A DNA stretch of 64,000 bases, from the NCBI RefSeq assembly GCF_900109075.1, contig NZ_FNYS01000019.1, forward strand, positions 1 to 64,000, in the 5' to 3' direction. Positions 26,797-35,593 of the stretch are shown here, piece after piece (within the stretch, counting starts at the first letter, position 1; each line of letters opens with the position of its first letter). The notes beneath the pieces are model-generated. The model was not told the DNA's origin. It saw only the letters and a program-made list of their open reading frames with translations, and made no database searches. Both the position numbers and the translations under genes were made by a program. Source of the DNA: Myroides marinus. GTDB taxonomy: Bacteria > Bacteroidota > Bacteroidia > Flavobacteriales > Flavobacteriaceae.

Positions 26797-27855
26797 ATGA
26801 ATACAAAAAATGTAAAAGCATTTGGTACAGAAGCACCAGAGGCAGATTTAAAACAAATGAGCATTAGCCGTAGAGAAGTAACAGCTAAGGATGTTGAGAT
26901 TGATATTCTATACTGTGGGGTATGTCACTCTGATCTTCATACAGCAAGAAATGAGTGGGGAGGAACACAGTATCCTAATGTTCCAGGGCATGAGATTGTA
27001 GGAAAAGTAGTGAAGGTTGGTAGTGGAGTTACTAAGTATAAAGTAGGAGATTTAGTCGGAGTAGGATGTATGGTAGATAGTTGTCGTGAGTGTGCTAGTT
27101 GTAAAGAAGGGTTAGAGCAGTACTGTGAACACGATAATATCCAAACCTATAATAGCCATGATAAACACTTAAATATGCAAACATTTGGGGGATACTCAGA
27201 GAGTGTAGTTGTAGATGAAGATTTTGTTTTAAGTGTACCTAGTAATTTAGATTTAGCTGCAACAGCTCCACTTTTATGTGCAGGGATAACTACTTTTTCA
27301 CCACTTAGACATGCTAATGTAGGGCCAGGAAAAAAAGTAGGTATTGTAGGAATAGGTGGTTTAGGACATATGGCAGTAAAGATTGCAAAAGCTATGGGAG
27401 CTTATGTAGTTGTGATTACAACTTCACAATCGAAAGTAGAAGATGCAAAACGTCTTGGTGCTGATGATGTAGTTCTATCAACAGATGCAAATCAAATGAA
27501 AAACAATGCTAGAACGCTTGATTTTATCCTAGACTGTGTATCTGCTCAGCATGATATTAACGCATATTTATCACTGATTAAAAGAGATGGAGGTTTAACT
27601 CTTGTAGGAGCTCCTGAACATCCACTTCCTGTATCTGCTTTTAGTTTGATATTAAATAGAATTAGCTTTTCAGGGTCTTTAATCGGAGGTATTAAAGAAA
27701 CACAAGAAATGCTAGATTTCTGTGGTAAACACAATATTACCTCAGATATTGAACTTATTCAAATGCAGGATATTAATAAAGCATATGATCGCTTGTTAAA
27801 AGGGGATGTAAAATACCGTTTTGTGATCGATATGGCTTCGCTTAAGAATAATTAA
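26797..27855 (+). CDS. Zinc-dependent alcohol/aldehyde dehydrogenase (YahK/CAD type)
   Basis: 352 residues. Catalytic zinc ligands are visible: Cys40 in YCGVCHSD and His65-Glu66 in PGHEIVG. The structural zinc site is Cys96, Cys99, Cys102 and Cys110 (SCRECASCKEGLEQYC). The Rossmann motif GIGGLGHMAVKIAKAMGA lies at about 185. The YNSHDKH and FGGYSE motifs place it in the cinnamyl-alcohol-dehydrogenase-like group that reduces aldehydes with NADPH. It follows an AraC-type regulator and is monocistronic, consistent with an inducible aldehyde-detoxifying enzyme. Confidence 0.9.
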   Translation: MNTKNVKAFGTEAPEADLKQMSISRREVTAKDVEIDILYCGVCHSDLHTARNEWGGTQYPNVPGHEIVGKVVKVGSGVTKYKVGDLVGVGCMVDSCRECASCKEGLEQYCEHDNIQTYNSHDKHLNMQTFGGYSESVVVDEDFVLSVPSNLDLAATAPLLCAGITTFSPLRHANVGPGKKVGIVGIGGLGHMAVKIAKAMGAYVVVITTSQSKVEDAKRLGADDVVLSTDANQMKNNARTLDFILDCVSAQHDINAYLSLIKRDGGLTLVGAPEHPLPVSAFSLILNRISFSGSLIGGIKETQEMLDFCGKHNITSDIELIQMQDINKAYDRLLKGDVKYRFVIDMASLKNN

Positions 27856-27865
27856 AGCTATAAAG

Positions 27866-27896
27866 AGGGTGTCCTGAGAAGGTCACCCTTTTTTAT
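27866..27896 (+). terminator. Terminator after the alcohol dehydrogenase
   Basis: Stem gggtg / caccc extended by imperfect pairs (agagggtgtcc with ggtcaccctttt), followed by Ts. Confidence 0.75.
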
Positions 27897-28354
27897 TTTA
27901 TAATAAGGGAGGTAATAGTATTTTGTTATAGTCTATAAGATTTACTATTTTATAAGGGAATATGAAAGATTAATTAAGGGAAAAAGACAATAGTTGTCAT
28001 TATTGTTGTTGCTTTTTAATAGGTATTGGTAAAAAGTGCTACTAAGTGACAATATGAGAAATTAAAAGCAATAATAAAGTACCTTGATTGTTGCTTAATT
28101 GTTAATGAAAGAATAATATTATACGTTTATTTAGTTGATTGAAGTATTTTATATGAAATTAAATCAAAAAATAAACAATAAGTAAATATATCATAATGAA
28201 TTATGTTAATTAATATTATTTTTAATCAAGTTTAAAGGTGGTGTGATAAGCAATGCATTATAGTTCGTTTTCATTTCTATAAGTATTTATAAACTACTAT
28301 TTATAGTAGTATGAATATCAAGTAGCCTAGACAAATTTTTTTCTTTTCATTTAT

Positions 28355-28427
28355 AAAGACGCCAACCCTAACTATGCCGTCTGTATAAAACAAAAAAAAG
28401 CTATTCTTTTTAGAGTAGCTTTTTTTA
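28355..28427 (+). ncRNA. Possible small RNA or attenuator before the Crp/Fnr gene
   Basis: Within the gene-free stretch 27897-28457 the first 450 bases show nothing beyond AT-richness. At 28357-28380 agacg pairs with cgtct around a loop rich in C and A, and at 28397-28423 aaaagctattct pairs with agagtagctttt, followed by Ts. This is a full terminator only 30 bases before the Crp-type start, with no gene ahead of it. It could end a short RNA or act as an attenuator for the regulator. Confidence 0.35.
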
Positions 28428-28457
28428 TCTTAAGTGCTCAAAATGTTATCTTTTATT

Positions 28458-29030
28458 ATGCAAGACAATTTCATCCATCATATAAAGCAATATACAGCCT
28501 TAACTTTAGAAGAAGAAGGACACCTAAAAAGATTAGCTCAGTATAAGCAGTTTGTAAAACAAGAGACAATATTCTCTAGTGGGAGTATATCTAATGAGAT
28601 ATACTTTGTCATCAAGGGGTGTGTTAGACTTTATTACAATGTAGAGGAGAGTGATAAAACAGCTTTCTTTTATACTGAAGGACAGTTTATCTGTGCGGGA
28701 GAGAGTTACACCTATAAGGTAGCCGCTAAGGAGAATTATCAGGCACTAGAAGATACAGAGATTTGTGTACTCTCTAGAGAAGCCATAGAAGAGCTATTAT
28801 CTATATCACCAGTATTTGAAGTTATTGCTCGTATAGCAGTAGAGAATGAACTCTTGACTGCTCAGCGTATTATTGCCTCTTTTGTAACCCAGTCAGCAGA
28901 AGAGCGATATAAAGATTTATTATCCCATCAAGGAGATTTGTTCTTAAGAGTACCTCAGCAGTATATTGCTACTTTCTTAGGAGTATCCCCAGAGACGCTT
29001 AGTCGTATTAAAGCTAGAGTGTTCAAATAA
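28458..29030 (+). CDS. Crp/Fnr-family transcriptional regulator
   Basis: 190 residues from the ATG at 28458 (MQDNFIHHIKQY), the start usual for this family in Bacteroidota; a TTG/ATG start a few codons upstream is possible. A cyclic-nucleotide-binding-like beta-roll (about 10-125, with EIYFVIKGCVRLYYN) leads to a winged helix (about 145-190, with VPQQYIATFLGVSPETLSRI). It has no Fnr-type Cys cluster. Followed after 77 bases by an SDR gene that it may regulate. Confidence 0.85.
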   Translation: MQDNFIHHIKQYTALTLEEEGHLKRLAQYKQFVKQETIFSSGSISNEIYFVIKGCVRLYYNVEESDKTAFFYTEGQFICAGESYTYKVAAKENYQALEDTEICVLSREAIEELLSISPVFEVIARIAVENELLTAQRIIASFVTQSAEERYKDLLSHQGDLFLRVPQQYIATFLGVSPETLSRIKARVFK

Positions 29031-29107
29031 GTTTTCTTGACGATTGTCAAGTGTGTTTACCCATTACAGCTTCTAACTTTGTCTTAATCAAATAAAGCAG
29101 TAAGATT

Positions 29108-29968
29108 ATGACTAAGAGAGTACTAGTGGCTGGAGCCACAGGATATTTAGGTGGAGAACTAGTAAAAGAGTTAAAATACAGAGGATATTGGGTAAGAGCA
29201 CTTATTCGTTCAGAAAAACAAAAGGAATTAATATCTCTAGCAGATGAGGTTTTTATCGCAGAGGTGACTAAACCAGAAACATTACTTGGATGCATGGCTA
29301 GTATAAATTACGTATTTTCTACCATTGGTATCACTAGACAGAAAGAAGGGATGACGTATATGGATGTGGATTATAAGGGAAATCTTAATCTTCTTCATCA
29401 AGCGTGTATTACAGATGTAGAGCGTTTTTTGTATGTATCAGCTATTGGTGGAGATAAACTCCGTCACCTTGAGATCTTTAAGGCTAAGGAAGGTTTTGTA
29501 GACAAACTAAAAGAATCGGGGTTAGATTATAGAGTGATAAGACCCAATGGTTTCTTTTCTGATATGAAAGACTTCTTAAAGATGGCTAACTCTGGTAGAG
29601 TGTTTCTATTTGGGAAAGGAGATAAAAAACTAAACCCAATTGATGGTAGAGATCTAGCCAAAGTGTGTATTGATAAAATGGAAGGTAACAAGAAGGAATG
29701 TTCTGTAGGAGGTCCTGATGTGATGAGCCAAAGAGAACTTGCTACTTTAGCGTTAAAAGCACTTAATAAGAAGGAAAAGATAGTGTGTTTGCCAGACTTT
29801 ATAAGAGTTTGGATTATAGCTTTATTGCGCTTGTTTACCTCATCTAAGACTTATGGCCCTTATGAATTTTTCTTAACGGCGATGGCTAGTGATAATATCG
29901 CTCCTACTTATGGAGAATACCATTTAAAGGACTACTTTAACGAACAGGTAGTAAAGAATAGTATCTAG
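29108..29968 (+). CDS. Atypical SDR-family NAD(P)-binding oxidoreductase
   Basis: 286 residues. The nucleotide-binding motif GATGYLGG is at residues 9-16, and RALIRS and VFSTIGITRQK follow the NmrA/divinyl-reductase-like pattern. The usual YxxxK catalytic pair is not clear, as in many atypical SDRs. The C-terminal part has a hydrophobic stretch (VWIIALLRLF). Substrate unknown; homologues are often annotated as NAD(P)H-binding or stress-linked. Probably co-transcribed with, or controlled by, the Crp-type gene. Confidence 0.78.
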   Translation: MTKRVLVAGATGYLGGELVKELKYRGYWVRALIRSEKQKELISLADEVFIAEVTKPETLLGCMASINYVFSTIGITRQKEGMTYMDVDYKGNLNLLHQACITDVERFLYVSAIGGDKLRHLEIFKAKEGFVDKLKESGLDYRVIRPNGFFSDMKDFLKMANSGRVFLFGKGDKKLNPIDGRDLAKVCIDKMEGNKKECSVGGPDVMSQRELATLALKALNKKEKIVCLPDFIRVWIIALLRLFTSSKTYGPYEFFLTAMASDNIAPTYGEYHLKDYFNEQVVKNSI

Positions 29969-30320
29969 TTTAACATACTAAATTAATAGGGTAGATACTT
30001 ATATGTTTATAGAAGATTATCTTCATAAAACGAGGTATTTTTTTAAAATTCTGTTCTGTCTCAGTTGCAGTCTTGTTCGAGTCTTGTTCGGGTTTTATCC
30101 CATTTTTATCCCATTAGGTTCCGCAAATACAGAGATTTTGGGAAGAACTCGGAAACAAAAGTAAAAGATGAGTGAAATTAATTCAATGTAATGTATTGGT
30201 ATTTAGTATTTTAATGTTGTTTTTTTAGATTTGACTACAGTCCGAATTTAGGTCATTTACTCCCATTTAGTCCAAATATTGCTTAGTAGGATTTTTATTA
30301 ATGATAAATAATAAATAAAG
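29969..30320. repeat. Intergenic stretch with short direct repeats
   Basis: About 350 bases without a gene. Bases 30072-30092 hold two copies of tcttgttcg and 30095-30116 two copies of atccca with T-runs, a style of short degenerate repeat seen in other gaps of this window (32840-32940, 45881-45904). No function assigned. Confidence 0.4.
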
Positions 30321-30351
30321 TTCCCGTATTGGGAATAAAATCATATATTTG
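30321..30351 (+). promoter_or_regulatory. higBA promoter with palindromic operator
   Basis: A perfect inverted repeat ttccc-gtatt-gggaa (30321-30335) lies 8 bases before TATATTTG (30344-30351), an exact TAnnTTTG box 17 bases ahead of the higB ATG. A palindrome overlapping the expected polymerase site is the normal form of a HigA autoregulatory operator. Confidence 0.6.
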
Positions 30352-30368
30352 CATAGAAATAATTAATT

Positions 30369-30662
30369 ATGAGGGTTATAGCTAAGAAAATACTAAGAGA
30401 TTTTTGGGAAAAACATGGTGATTGTGAACAACAATTAAAGTCATGGTATCTTGAAAGTGAAAAAGGCACTTGGAAAAATATTAATGAATTAAAAGTAGAT
30501 TACCCTAGTGCAAGTATTTTAGCTACTAATAGAATCTGCTTTAATATAAAAGGAAATAGTTATCGGTTAATTGTTAGAATTAATTTTAACTATCAAATGA
30601 TGTGGATTAGGTTTATAGGAACTCATGCTGAGTATGATAAAATAGATGCAAATAATATTTAG
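30369..30662 (+). CDS. higB: HigB-type mRNA interferase toxin
   Basis: 97 residues, beginning MRVIAKKILRDFWEKHGDCE, the start typical of Bacteroidota HigB proteins (RelE/ParE superfold). LKSWYLESEKGTWKNINELK and the strand LIVRINFNYQMMWIRFIGTHAEYDKI are conserved family segments; the basic and His/Tyr residues there supply the ribosome-dependent RNase activity known for HigB. It comes first in the operon, as is usual for higBA, with the antitoxin start 5 bases after its stop. Confidence 0.88.
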   Translation: MRVIAKKILRDFWEKHGDCEQQLKSWYLESEKGTWKNINELKVDYPSASILATNRICFNIKGNSYRLIVRINFNYQMMWIRFIGTHAEYDKIDANNI

Positions 30663-30666
30663 AGAT

Positions 30667-31023
30667 ATGAAATTAAGACTATTAAAAACAGAAAAGGATT
30701 ATCAAGAAGCTCTAATTAGATTAGAGGATATTTTTGATGCAATTCCAGGTACGGAGCAAGGAGATGAATTAGAGATTTTAGGTGTTTTAATTGAAAAATA
30801 TGAGAATGAACACTTTTTTATTGATTTTCCAGATCCTATAGAAGCAATTAAATTTAGAATGGATCAAATGGGCTTTTCTCAAAATGATTTAGCAGAAATC
30901 ATTGGGCAGAAAAGTCGTGCCAGTGAGGTTCTAAATCGAAAAAGAAAATTATCTCTTGACATGATTAGAAAAATAGCAGAAAAAATGCATATTTCTTCAG
31001 AGGTATTAATTCAAAATTACTAA
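30667..31023 (+). CDS. higA: HigA-type antitoxin (Xre HTH)
   Basis: 118 residues from the ATG at 30667 (MKLRLLKTEKDY), preferred over an upstream ATG inside higB because homologues begin here. The N-terminal half (YQEALIRLEDIFDAIPGTEQ) binds the toxin; the Xre-type helix-turn-helix lies at about 65-118 (MGFSQNDLAEIIGQKS, then ASEVLNRKRKLSLDMI). It neutralises HigB and, with it, probably represses the operon through the palindrome at 30321. Confidence 0.9.
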   Translation: MKLRLLKTEKDYQEALIRLEDIFDAIPGTEQGDELEILGVLIEKYENEHFFIDFPDPIEAIKFRMDQMGFSQNDLAEIIGQKSRASEVLNRKRKLSLDMIRKIAEKMHISSEVLIQNY

Positions 31024-31033
31024 CAGTAAATAG

Positions 31034-31067
31034 AAGGCCTTACACTATTTTTAGTGTAAGGCCTTTT
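31034..31067 (+). terminator. higBA terminator
   Basis: A perfect 14-bp stem (aaggccttacacta / tagtgtaaggcctt) with a tttt loop, followed by a short T-run, 10 bases after higA. Confidence 0.9.
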
Positions 31068-31081
31068 GTATTATTAAGAAA

Positions 31082-31159
31082 GAATCTCTAGGGGTTCGAT
31101 GTGTTAGAATACGGTTTGTTACCTCACTTAAACCATTAACACCAAGTTCCTAGAGATTC
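31082..31159. repeat. 78-base extended palindrome
   Basis: gaatctctagg (31082-31092) pairs perfectly with cctagagattc (31149-31159). Inside, gtgtta (31101-31106) pairs with taacac (31137-31142) and ggttt (31113-31117) with aaacc (31130-31134). It lies between convergent higA and the emrB-like gene. With no flanking T-run on either strand it is not an ordinary terminator; it may be a small mobile-element relic or a structured 3' end. Confidence 0.45.
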
Positions 31160-31172
31160 AAAAGTACAAACC

Positions 31173-32753
31173 TTATATATGATCAGGAAGTTGTTTTTCA
31201 ATACTTTCCTTGTCTTTTTTGCTCATCATTAATGTTCCGAGTTTATTGATATACACACGTGTTTTTAGGGTGCGTATTCTACCGTAGTGATGGAACAGTA
31301 CATAGAGTAATACTCCTATACCAGCTATGTTGATATATCCATAGATTAACTTAGTAGCAGATAGCACACCGTTTAGCTGAACTAATGGCAGACTAATACC
31401 TGATCCTGCTCTTAATAGCATGGCGTCGTCTAAATACACCGCTAAGTTGTTTAAGCTTTGGATCTGGAATTGGTACTGTACCCAAGAGTAAGTAGCGCTG
31501 AATATCCCTACTGCGATAAACGTACGCCAAAGGATAGCAAACCCGATAAGCCCAAGCATACTGGCTAAGTCTAATTTGTCTAAGGTATAATACCACGTAG
31601 CAACAAAGATGACTCCCATACCATAGCCTTTAAAGAACATAGGTAGATACCACATCGAGTAGCTAAATGTAGTACTCATGGATAAATACATCATAATGGA
31701 GTACATCAAAAAGGCTGAGAAACCAGAAAAAACAAGCATGCGCAGTGGTATCTCATTCTTAAACCACTTATAACAGACAATAGCTGCAGAGACCAGTCCT
31801 GGTATTAAAAGTAGGTTTAAAGACGCATTTGTCTCTGGATTATAACCTAATATTCCTACCGCAAAGATGTTTTGTATCGTAGCTGTGGCTAAGTACATAC
31901 CTAAGCAGAGTAGCATAATGGTTCCGTGTCTTACATTGTTTTTCTTAAATGCGTTTAAGGGCAAGAAGGGTCTTCTAATGAGTTGCTGTCTGACCACAAA
32001 AACAAATAATAGAATAAAGAATGAAAGAGCGGCATACCCAATAGTCTCTGATTCAAACCAGGCTTGTTGTTTCCCAAAGGCTAAAATGTAGGCTAGGATC
32101 ATAAATGTGGTATTGAATAGCAATACACTAATCCAATCGATATAGATAAACGGAACCTTGCGCATAAAGCGCTGATTATGCTGAAAGATAATACAGATCA
32201 TCGCTCCTACAAAGCAAATCATCGCGATGTACATATAGCTTATTTGCCAGTTGTATAAATGAGAGATCTTCGCTACGTAATATCCTGATAGTTGAGTAAT
32301 AACCAGTAGGGCAGAGTAGTAGATACTGTAGAATATTCCTCTGTTTCCCCCTGTGCTTAATAACATCATTAGGGGTAATACTACCTCCATCATCCCAATC
32401 ATCTTAAATACCCCGATCAAATAAGAACAGGCAATGATGATAAAAGGTTGGTATGAAGTTCCTTGTATAATAAACAGTACGCCACACATAGTTAATGATG
32501 TGACAAGTAGTTCCTTGGTTCTAAAGCGCGCTTTTATCCTTACAATAAGCGGCATCACTGTACCTAAACCTATAGCATAGGCATAGTTTGCCCATAGGTA
32601 GTACTCTGTCATCGCACCAGTACTTCCTGTTATATAAGTGATATTAGTAGTATATATACCACTTATACCACAGTATAAGGCTGCTATAAGCACTATGAGC
32701 AAAAGCATCACAGGTTTAGGTACCCAAGAGTGAAAAAGTCCTTTGTTGTACAT
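31173..32753 (-). CDS. EmrB-like MFS efflux transporter (DHA2 type)
   Basis: 526 residues with about 14 hydrophobic segments spread over the length, beginning VPKPVMLLLIVLIAALYCGI and including FIIIACSYLIGVFKMIGMME. Together with the adaptor and TolC genes upstream on the same strand it forms a three-part pump across both membranes, moving drugs or other small organic compounds by proton antiport. Specificity cannot be read from the sequence. Last gene of the set, 189 bases after the adaptor gene. Confidence 0.82.
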   Translation of the reverse strand: MYNKGLFHSWVPKPVMLLLIVLIAALYCGISGIYTTNITYITGSTGAMTEYYLWANYAYAIGLGTVMPLIVRIKARFRTKELLVTSLTMCGVLFIIQGTSYQPFIIIACSYLIGVFKMIGMMEVVLPLMMLLSTGGNRGIFYSIYYSALLVITQLSGYYVAKISHLYNWQISYMYIAMICFVGAMICIIFQHNQRFMRKVPFIYIDWISVLLFNTTFMILAYILAFGKQQAWFESETIGYAALSFFILLFVFVVRQQLIRRPFLPLNAFKKNNVRHGTIMLLCLGMYLATATIQNIFAVGILGYNPETNASLNLLLIPGLVSAAIVCYKWFKNEIPLRMLVFSGFSAFLMYSIMMYLSMSTTFSYSMWYLPMFFKGYGMGVIFVATWYYTLDKLDLASMLGLIGFAILWRTFIAVGIFSATYSWVQYQFQIQSLNNLAVYLDDAMLLRAGSGISLPLVQLNGVLSATKLIYGYINIAGIGVLLYVLFHHYGRIRTLKTRVYINKLGTLMMSKKDKESIEKQLPDHI

Positions 32754-32942
32754 TTTTGAGTTTACATTTTTAGAGGGAATAGGGAGAGAGGGAGATTTAG
32801 ATAATCTGGTTTTATGTTTGAAGCCCTTATACGTCTCTTGGTTCCATCACTAAAAATATCCAATGGATATTTTATTTACGCTCAGCACTTCCTATTTCCC
32901 GTTCTCTGCTTCCTGCTCCCTATTACCTATATTCCCTGTTTC

Positions 32943-34064
32943 CTAATTCGCTAACTGTATATTCATATTCATTCCCGCTTTAAGTTCAGCGATATCTCCT
33001 TGAGCGTTTTCTTCTGTAAATTCGATACGCACAGGAATTCGCTGTTGTACTTTGACAAAGTTTCCTGTAGAATTGTCTGTAGGAACGCTTGAGTATCTCG
33101 AACCTGTAGCGGCAGAGATAGCAGTTACTTTACCGATAAAGCGCTTTCCTTTTATCGCATCAGCTGTCATTTCTATCACAGCGCCTATTTGTATATTGTT
33201 CATCTGAGATTCCAAAAAGTTAGCTGTTACCCATTTTTCGTTATCTCTTACGATTGTTGTTATCTGTTGACTTGGAGAAAGAAGTTGACCTTCATTAATT
33301 AAGCGTCTTCCCATTACTCCATCATAAGGAGCAGTGATAATCGTATAAGACAAGTTTAAATTAGCCATATCAAGCATTGCTTTGGTACGTTTGATATCTG
33401 CTTCATTTAACGCAATACGAGTTTGAATCTCTGATACCGAAAGTTTAGTTGTATTTTGTTGTTTGATTAGACCTTCATAAGCAGATTTAGCTGCTTGGTA
33501 TTCTGTTTTTACTTGATCATATTGTTGTTGAGTTACTGCCTCAGCTTGAAGCAAGTTCTCATATCTTTTGCTGTTTTGTTCTGCATTCCACAATCTTGCT
33601 TTAGCTCCTTCGATATTAGAACTAAACACACCGATATTATTAGAGGCAGTCTGTACAGATGAAGCTGTAACATTCTTAGCCGCTAAAGCGCTTAGATAAG
33701 CCGCCTCGGCTTGTTCTACCTGAGTTAGTATTTCTCTGTTGTCAAGGATAACTAAAGTGTCTCCTTTTTTGACTTGTTGGTGTTCTATAAAGCGAATGTC
33801 TTTAATATACGCAGATACACGAGTATTGATAGGATTGATGTATTCTTCTACTTGTGCAGATTCGGTATAGTCCTTATCATTGATGTGAAAGTATTTGGTT
33901 AATAACCAAAAGAAGGCTATCCCGATTACTAAAAAGGTAAGTGTGTTTACTAAAAGCACTTTTGCTTTCTTCTTCTTTTCTTGTTTTGCTTTATCAGTAG
34001 CTGTTGGCTCAGTTGGAGCCTGCACTGTTTGAGGTTCAGTGGTTGTATTTTCTTTATTTTCCAT
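32943..34064 (-). CDS. EmrA/HlyD-family membrane-fusion adaptor
   Basis: 373 residues. A charged, Thr/Pro-rich cytoplasmic tail leads to one membrane helix (about 35-60, VLLVNTLTFLVIGIAFFWLL). The lipoyl/barrel-sandwich halves flank a coiled-coil hairpin (about 95-215, with IRFIEHQQVKKGDTLVILDN before it), and a beta-barrel follows (TAPYDGVMGRRLINEGQLL). It joins the MFS pump to the TolC channel. The short gap to emrB (32754-32942) holds only pyrimidine-rich, low-complexity repeats. Confidence 0.87.
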   Translation of the reverse strand: MENKENTTTEPQTVQAPTEPTATDKAKQEKKKKAKVLLVNTLTFLVIGIAFFWLLTKYFHINDKDYTESAQVEEYINPINTRVSAYIKDIRFIEHQQVKKGDTLVILDNREILTQVEQAEAAYLSALAAKNVTASSVQTASNNIGVFSSNIEGAKARLWNAEQNSKRYENLLQAEAVTQQQYDQVKTEYQAAKSAYEGLIKQQNTTKLSVSEIQTRIALNEADIKRTKAMLDMANLNLSYTIITAPYDGVMGRRLINEGQLLSPSQQITTIVRDNEKWVTANFLESQMNNIQIGAVIEMTADAIKGKRFIGKVTAISAATGSRYSSVPTDNSTGNFVKVQQRIPVRIEFTEENAQGDIAELKAGMNMNIQLAN

Positions 34065-34181
34065 GTTGTACTTTTTAGTAAGGTAATGATGGGGTACTTG
34101 CTACGCTTACACAATTACATATATGCACTGTCACACAAAGAGCGTACACAAGCTGTAGCGTAATTTGAGATTAGTAATTAA

Positions 34182-35501
34182 CTATAGCGTTCCGGTTGCT
34201 TTTAGTAAATTATAATATTGGTATAATACATTAATCTCTGCATTGGCGTATTGAAGTTCTGCTTCAAGCTTTGCATTGGTAGCATCAGTCATTTCTGCTT
34301 GTATAGCTAATTGGTTGAGGTATTTAGCTTCTATGATTTTGTAGTTTTCCTGTGCTAACTGTTGACTTTTCTTTAATAGATTGGCGTTTTGTATTGCTTC
34401 ATCATACTTTGTATAAGCAGCATTAACTCCCATTTCTATTTGTTGTTCTACAAGAGTTAGTGTTTCCTTAGCTTTTGATTTTTGCAGTTTCTCCAGCTTT
34501 ACCTTTTTAGGAGTCTTGTATAGGTTGTCTATATTGTAAGAAAGCGAAACTCCCACTTGCCAAGCGTTAGAATACATATCCATCACAGGATTAGTAGTGG
34601 TAATAGGTCTTGCCATATTATATCCACCTACAGCTGCAAGACTTGGGTATTTGTCCGTATTAGCTATCTCTACTTTTTTTTGAGCAGCTTCTACGGTTTT
34701 CTCTACTTTTTGCACCATAGGATGCTGTGCATAAGCAAGGTCTAAGTAGTAGGCATAATCTCCTTCTAAAGCTTTGTGTATTAAGGCTTCGTTAGGGGCA
34801 ATCTTTGTTGAGGTAGGCAGTCCTAAGGCAATGGCAAGATTGTAGTTTAGGATAGACAAATTGTTATCTACACTTAATAAGGCTTGATCCATGTTCTGCA
34901 AGACTAATTCTCCTCTTATAACTTCGTTGCGTGTCATCATTCCTTCCTTATAGTATCGATTAACGTTTTTTAAGCGGATTTGAGCGAGTTTCTTATTGTT
35001 TTGATATACTTGCTCCTGATGCACTAGTTTGTACATGTCTAGGTAGTTAGAAACGACTAAGAACTTTATCGATTGCTGATCTTGCACTAGGTCTAAAGAA
35101 GCAAGTTGTTCTCCAATCTTGGCAAGTTCAATATTCTTGTTAATAGCACCACCTTTAAACAAAAGCTCAGAAGCTTGCAGGGCATAGCTATTACCAAAGT
35201 GAGGCATGTCTTTAGTCATTACCTTGCTAAAGTCCTTGTCTAATATAAGAGCATCCCCGATATAAGAGGCATTTGCTGTAAAGGCAAGGTTTGGTAGTCT
35301 TTGTTGTTTTAATAGTTGTGTTTGTCCTTCACTAATATCTTTGTTTAATGCAGTAACCTTTAGCTGCTGGTGATTCTGCATGGCTAAGTTTACCGCTTCT
35401 TCTATACTAAGAGATTGTTGGTTTACCTGGCTATACATTGAGGTATATGAGAGTAGAAGTAAGCCTAATCCACAGAAGTATTTGTGAATAGTATTGTTCA
35501 T
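34182..35501 (-). CDS. TolC-family outer-membrane efflux channel
   Basis: 439 residues with signal peptide (to about SMYSQ). Two tandem coiled-coil halves with the family pattern SIEEAVNLAMQNHQQLK near the start and AKLEAELQYANAEINVLYQY near the end. It supplies the outer-membrane exit duct for the EmrAB-like pair downstream, from which it is separated by 117 bases. Confidence 0.87.
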   Translation of the reverse strand: MNNTIHKYFCGLGLLLLSYTSMYSQVNQQSLSIEEAVNLAMQNHQQLKVTALNKDISEGQTQLLKQQRLPNLAFTANASYIGDALILDKDFSKVMTKDMPHFGNSYALQASELLFKGGAINKNIELAKIGEQLASLDLVQDQQSIKFLVVSNYLDMYKLVHQEQVYQNNKKLAQIRLKNVNRYYKEGMMTRNEVIRGELVLQNMDQALLSVDNNLSILNYNLAIALGLPTSTKIAPNEALIHKALEGDYAYYLDLAYAQHPMVQKVEKTVEAAQKKVEIANTDKYPSLAAVGGYNMARPITTTNPVMDMYSNAWQVGVSLSYNIDNLYKTPKKVKLEKLQKSKAKETLTLVEQQIEMGVNAAYTKYDEAIQNANLLKKSQQLAQENYKIIEAKYLNQLAIQAEMTDATNAKLEAELQYANAEINVLYQYYNLLKATGTL

Positions 35502-35523
35502 TTTATTTGTACTTTATAAAGGA

Positions 35524-35531
35524 CAAAGTTA
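35524..35531 (-). promoter_or_regulatory. Promoter -7 box for the TolC-EmrAB operon
   Basis: TAACTTTG on the minus strand matches TAnnTTTG, 22 bases before the TolC start, in the 92-base gap after the AraC gene. It implies a promoter separate from that of the regulator. Confidence 0.45.
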
Positions 35532-35593
35532 GGTCAGTAGTACACGGTATAAAATGATTGATATTTACAAATAAGATGTTTAAAAGTACGATT

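Noticed and set aside
31090..31120. ggttcgatg word that resembles a tRNA T-loop
   Set aside because: No acceptor, D or anticodon arm can be folded around it; it belongs to the 78-base palindrome.
32754..32942. Pyrimidine-rich repeats between the emrB-like and emrA-like genes as a possible regulatory element
   Set aside because: The words are low-complexity variants of ttccctat and cttcctg without hairpin or promoter features; similar tracts occur in other gaps.
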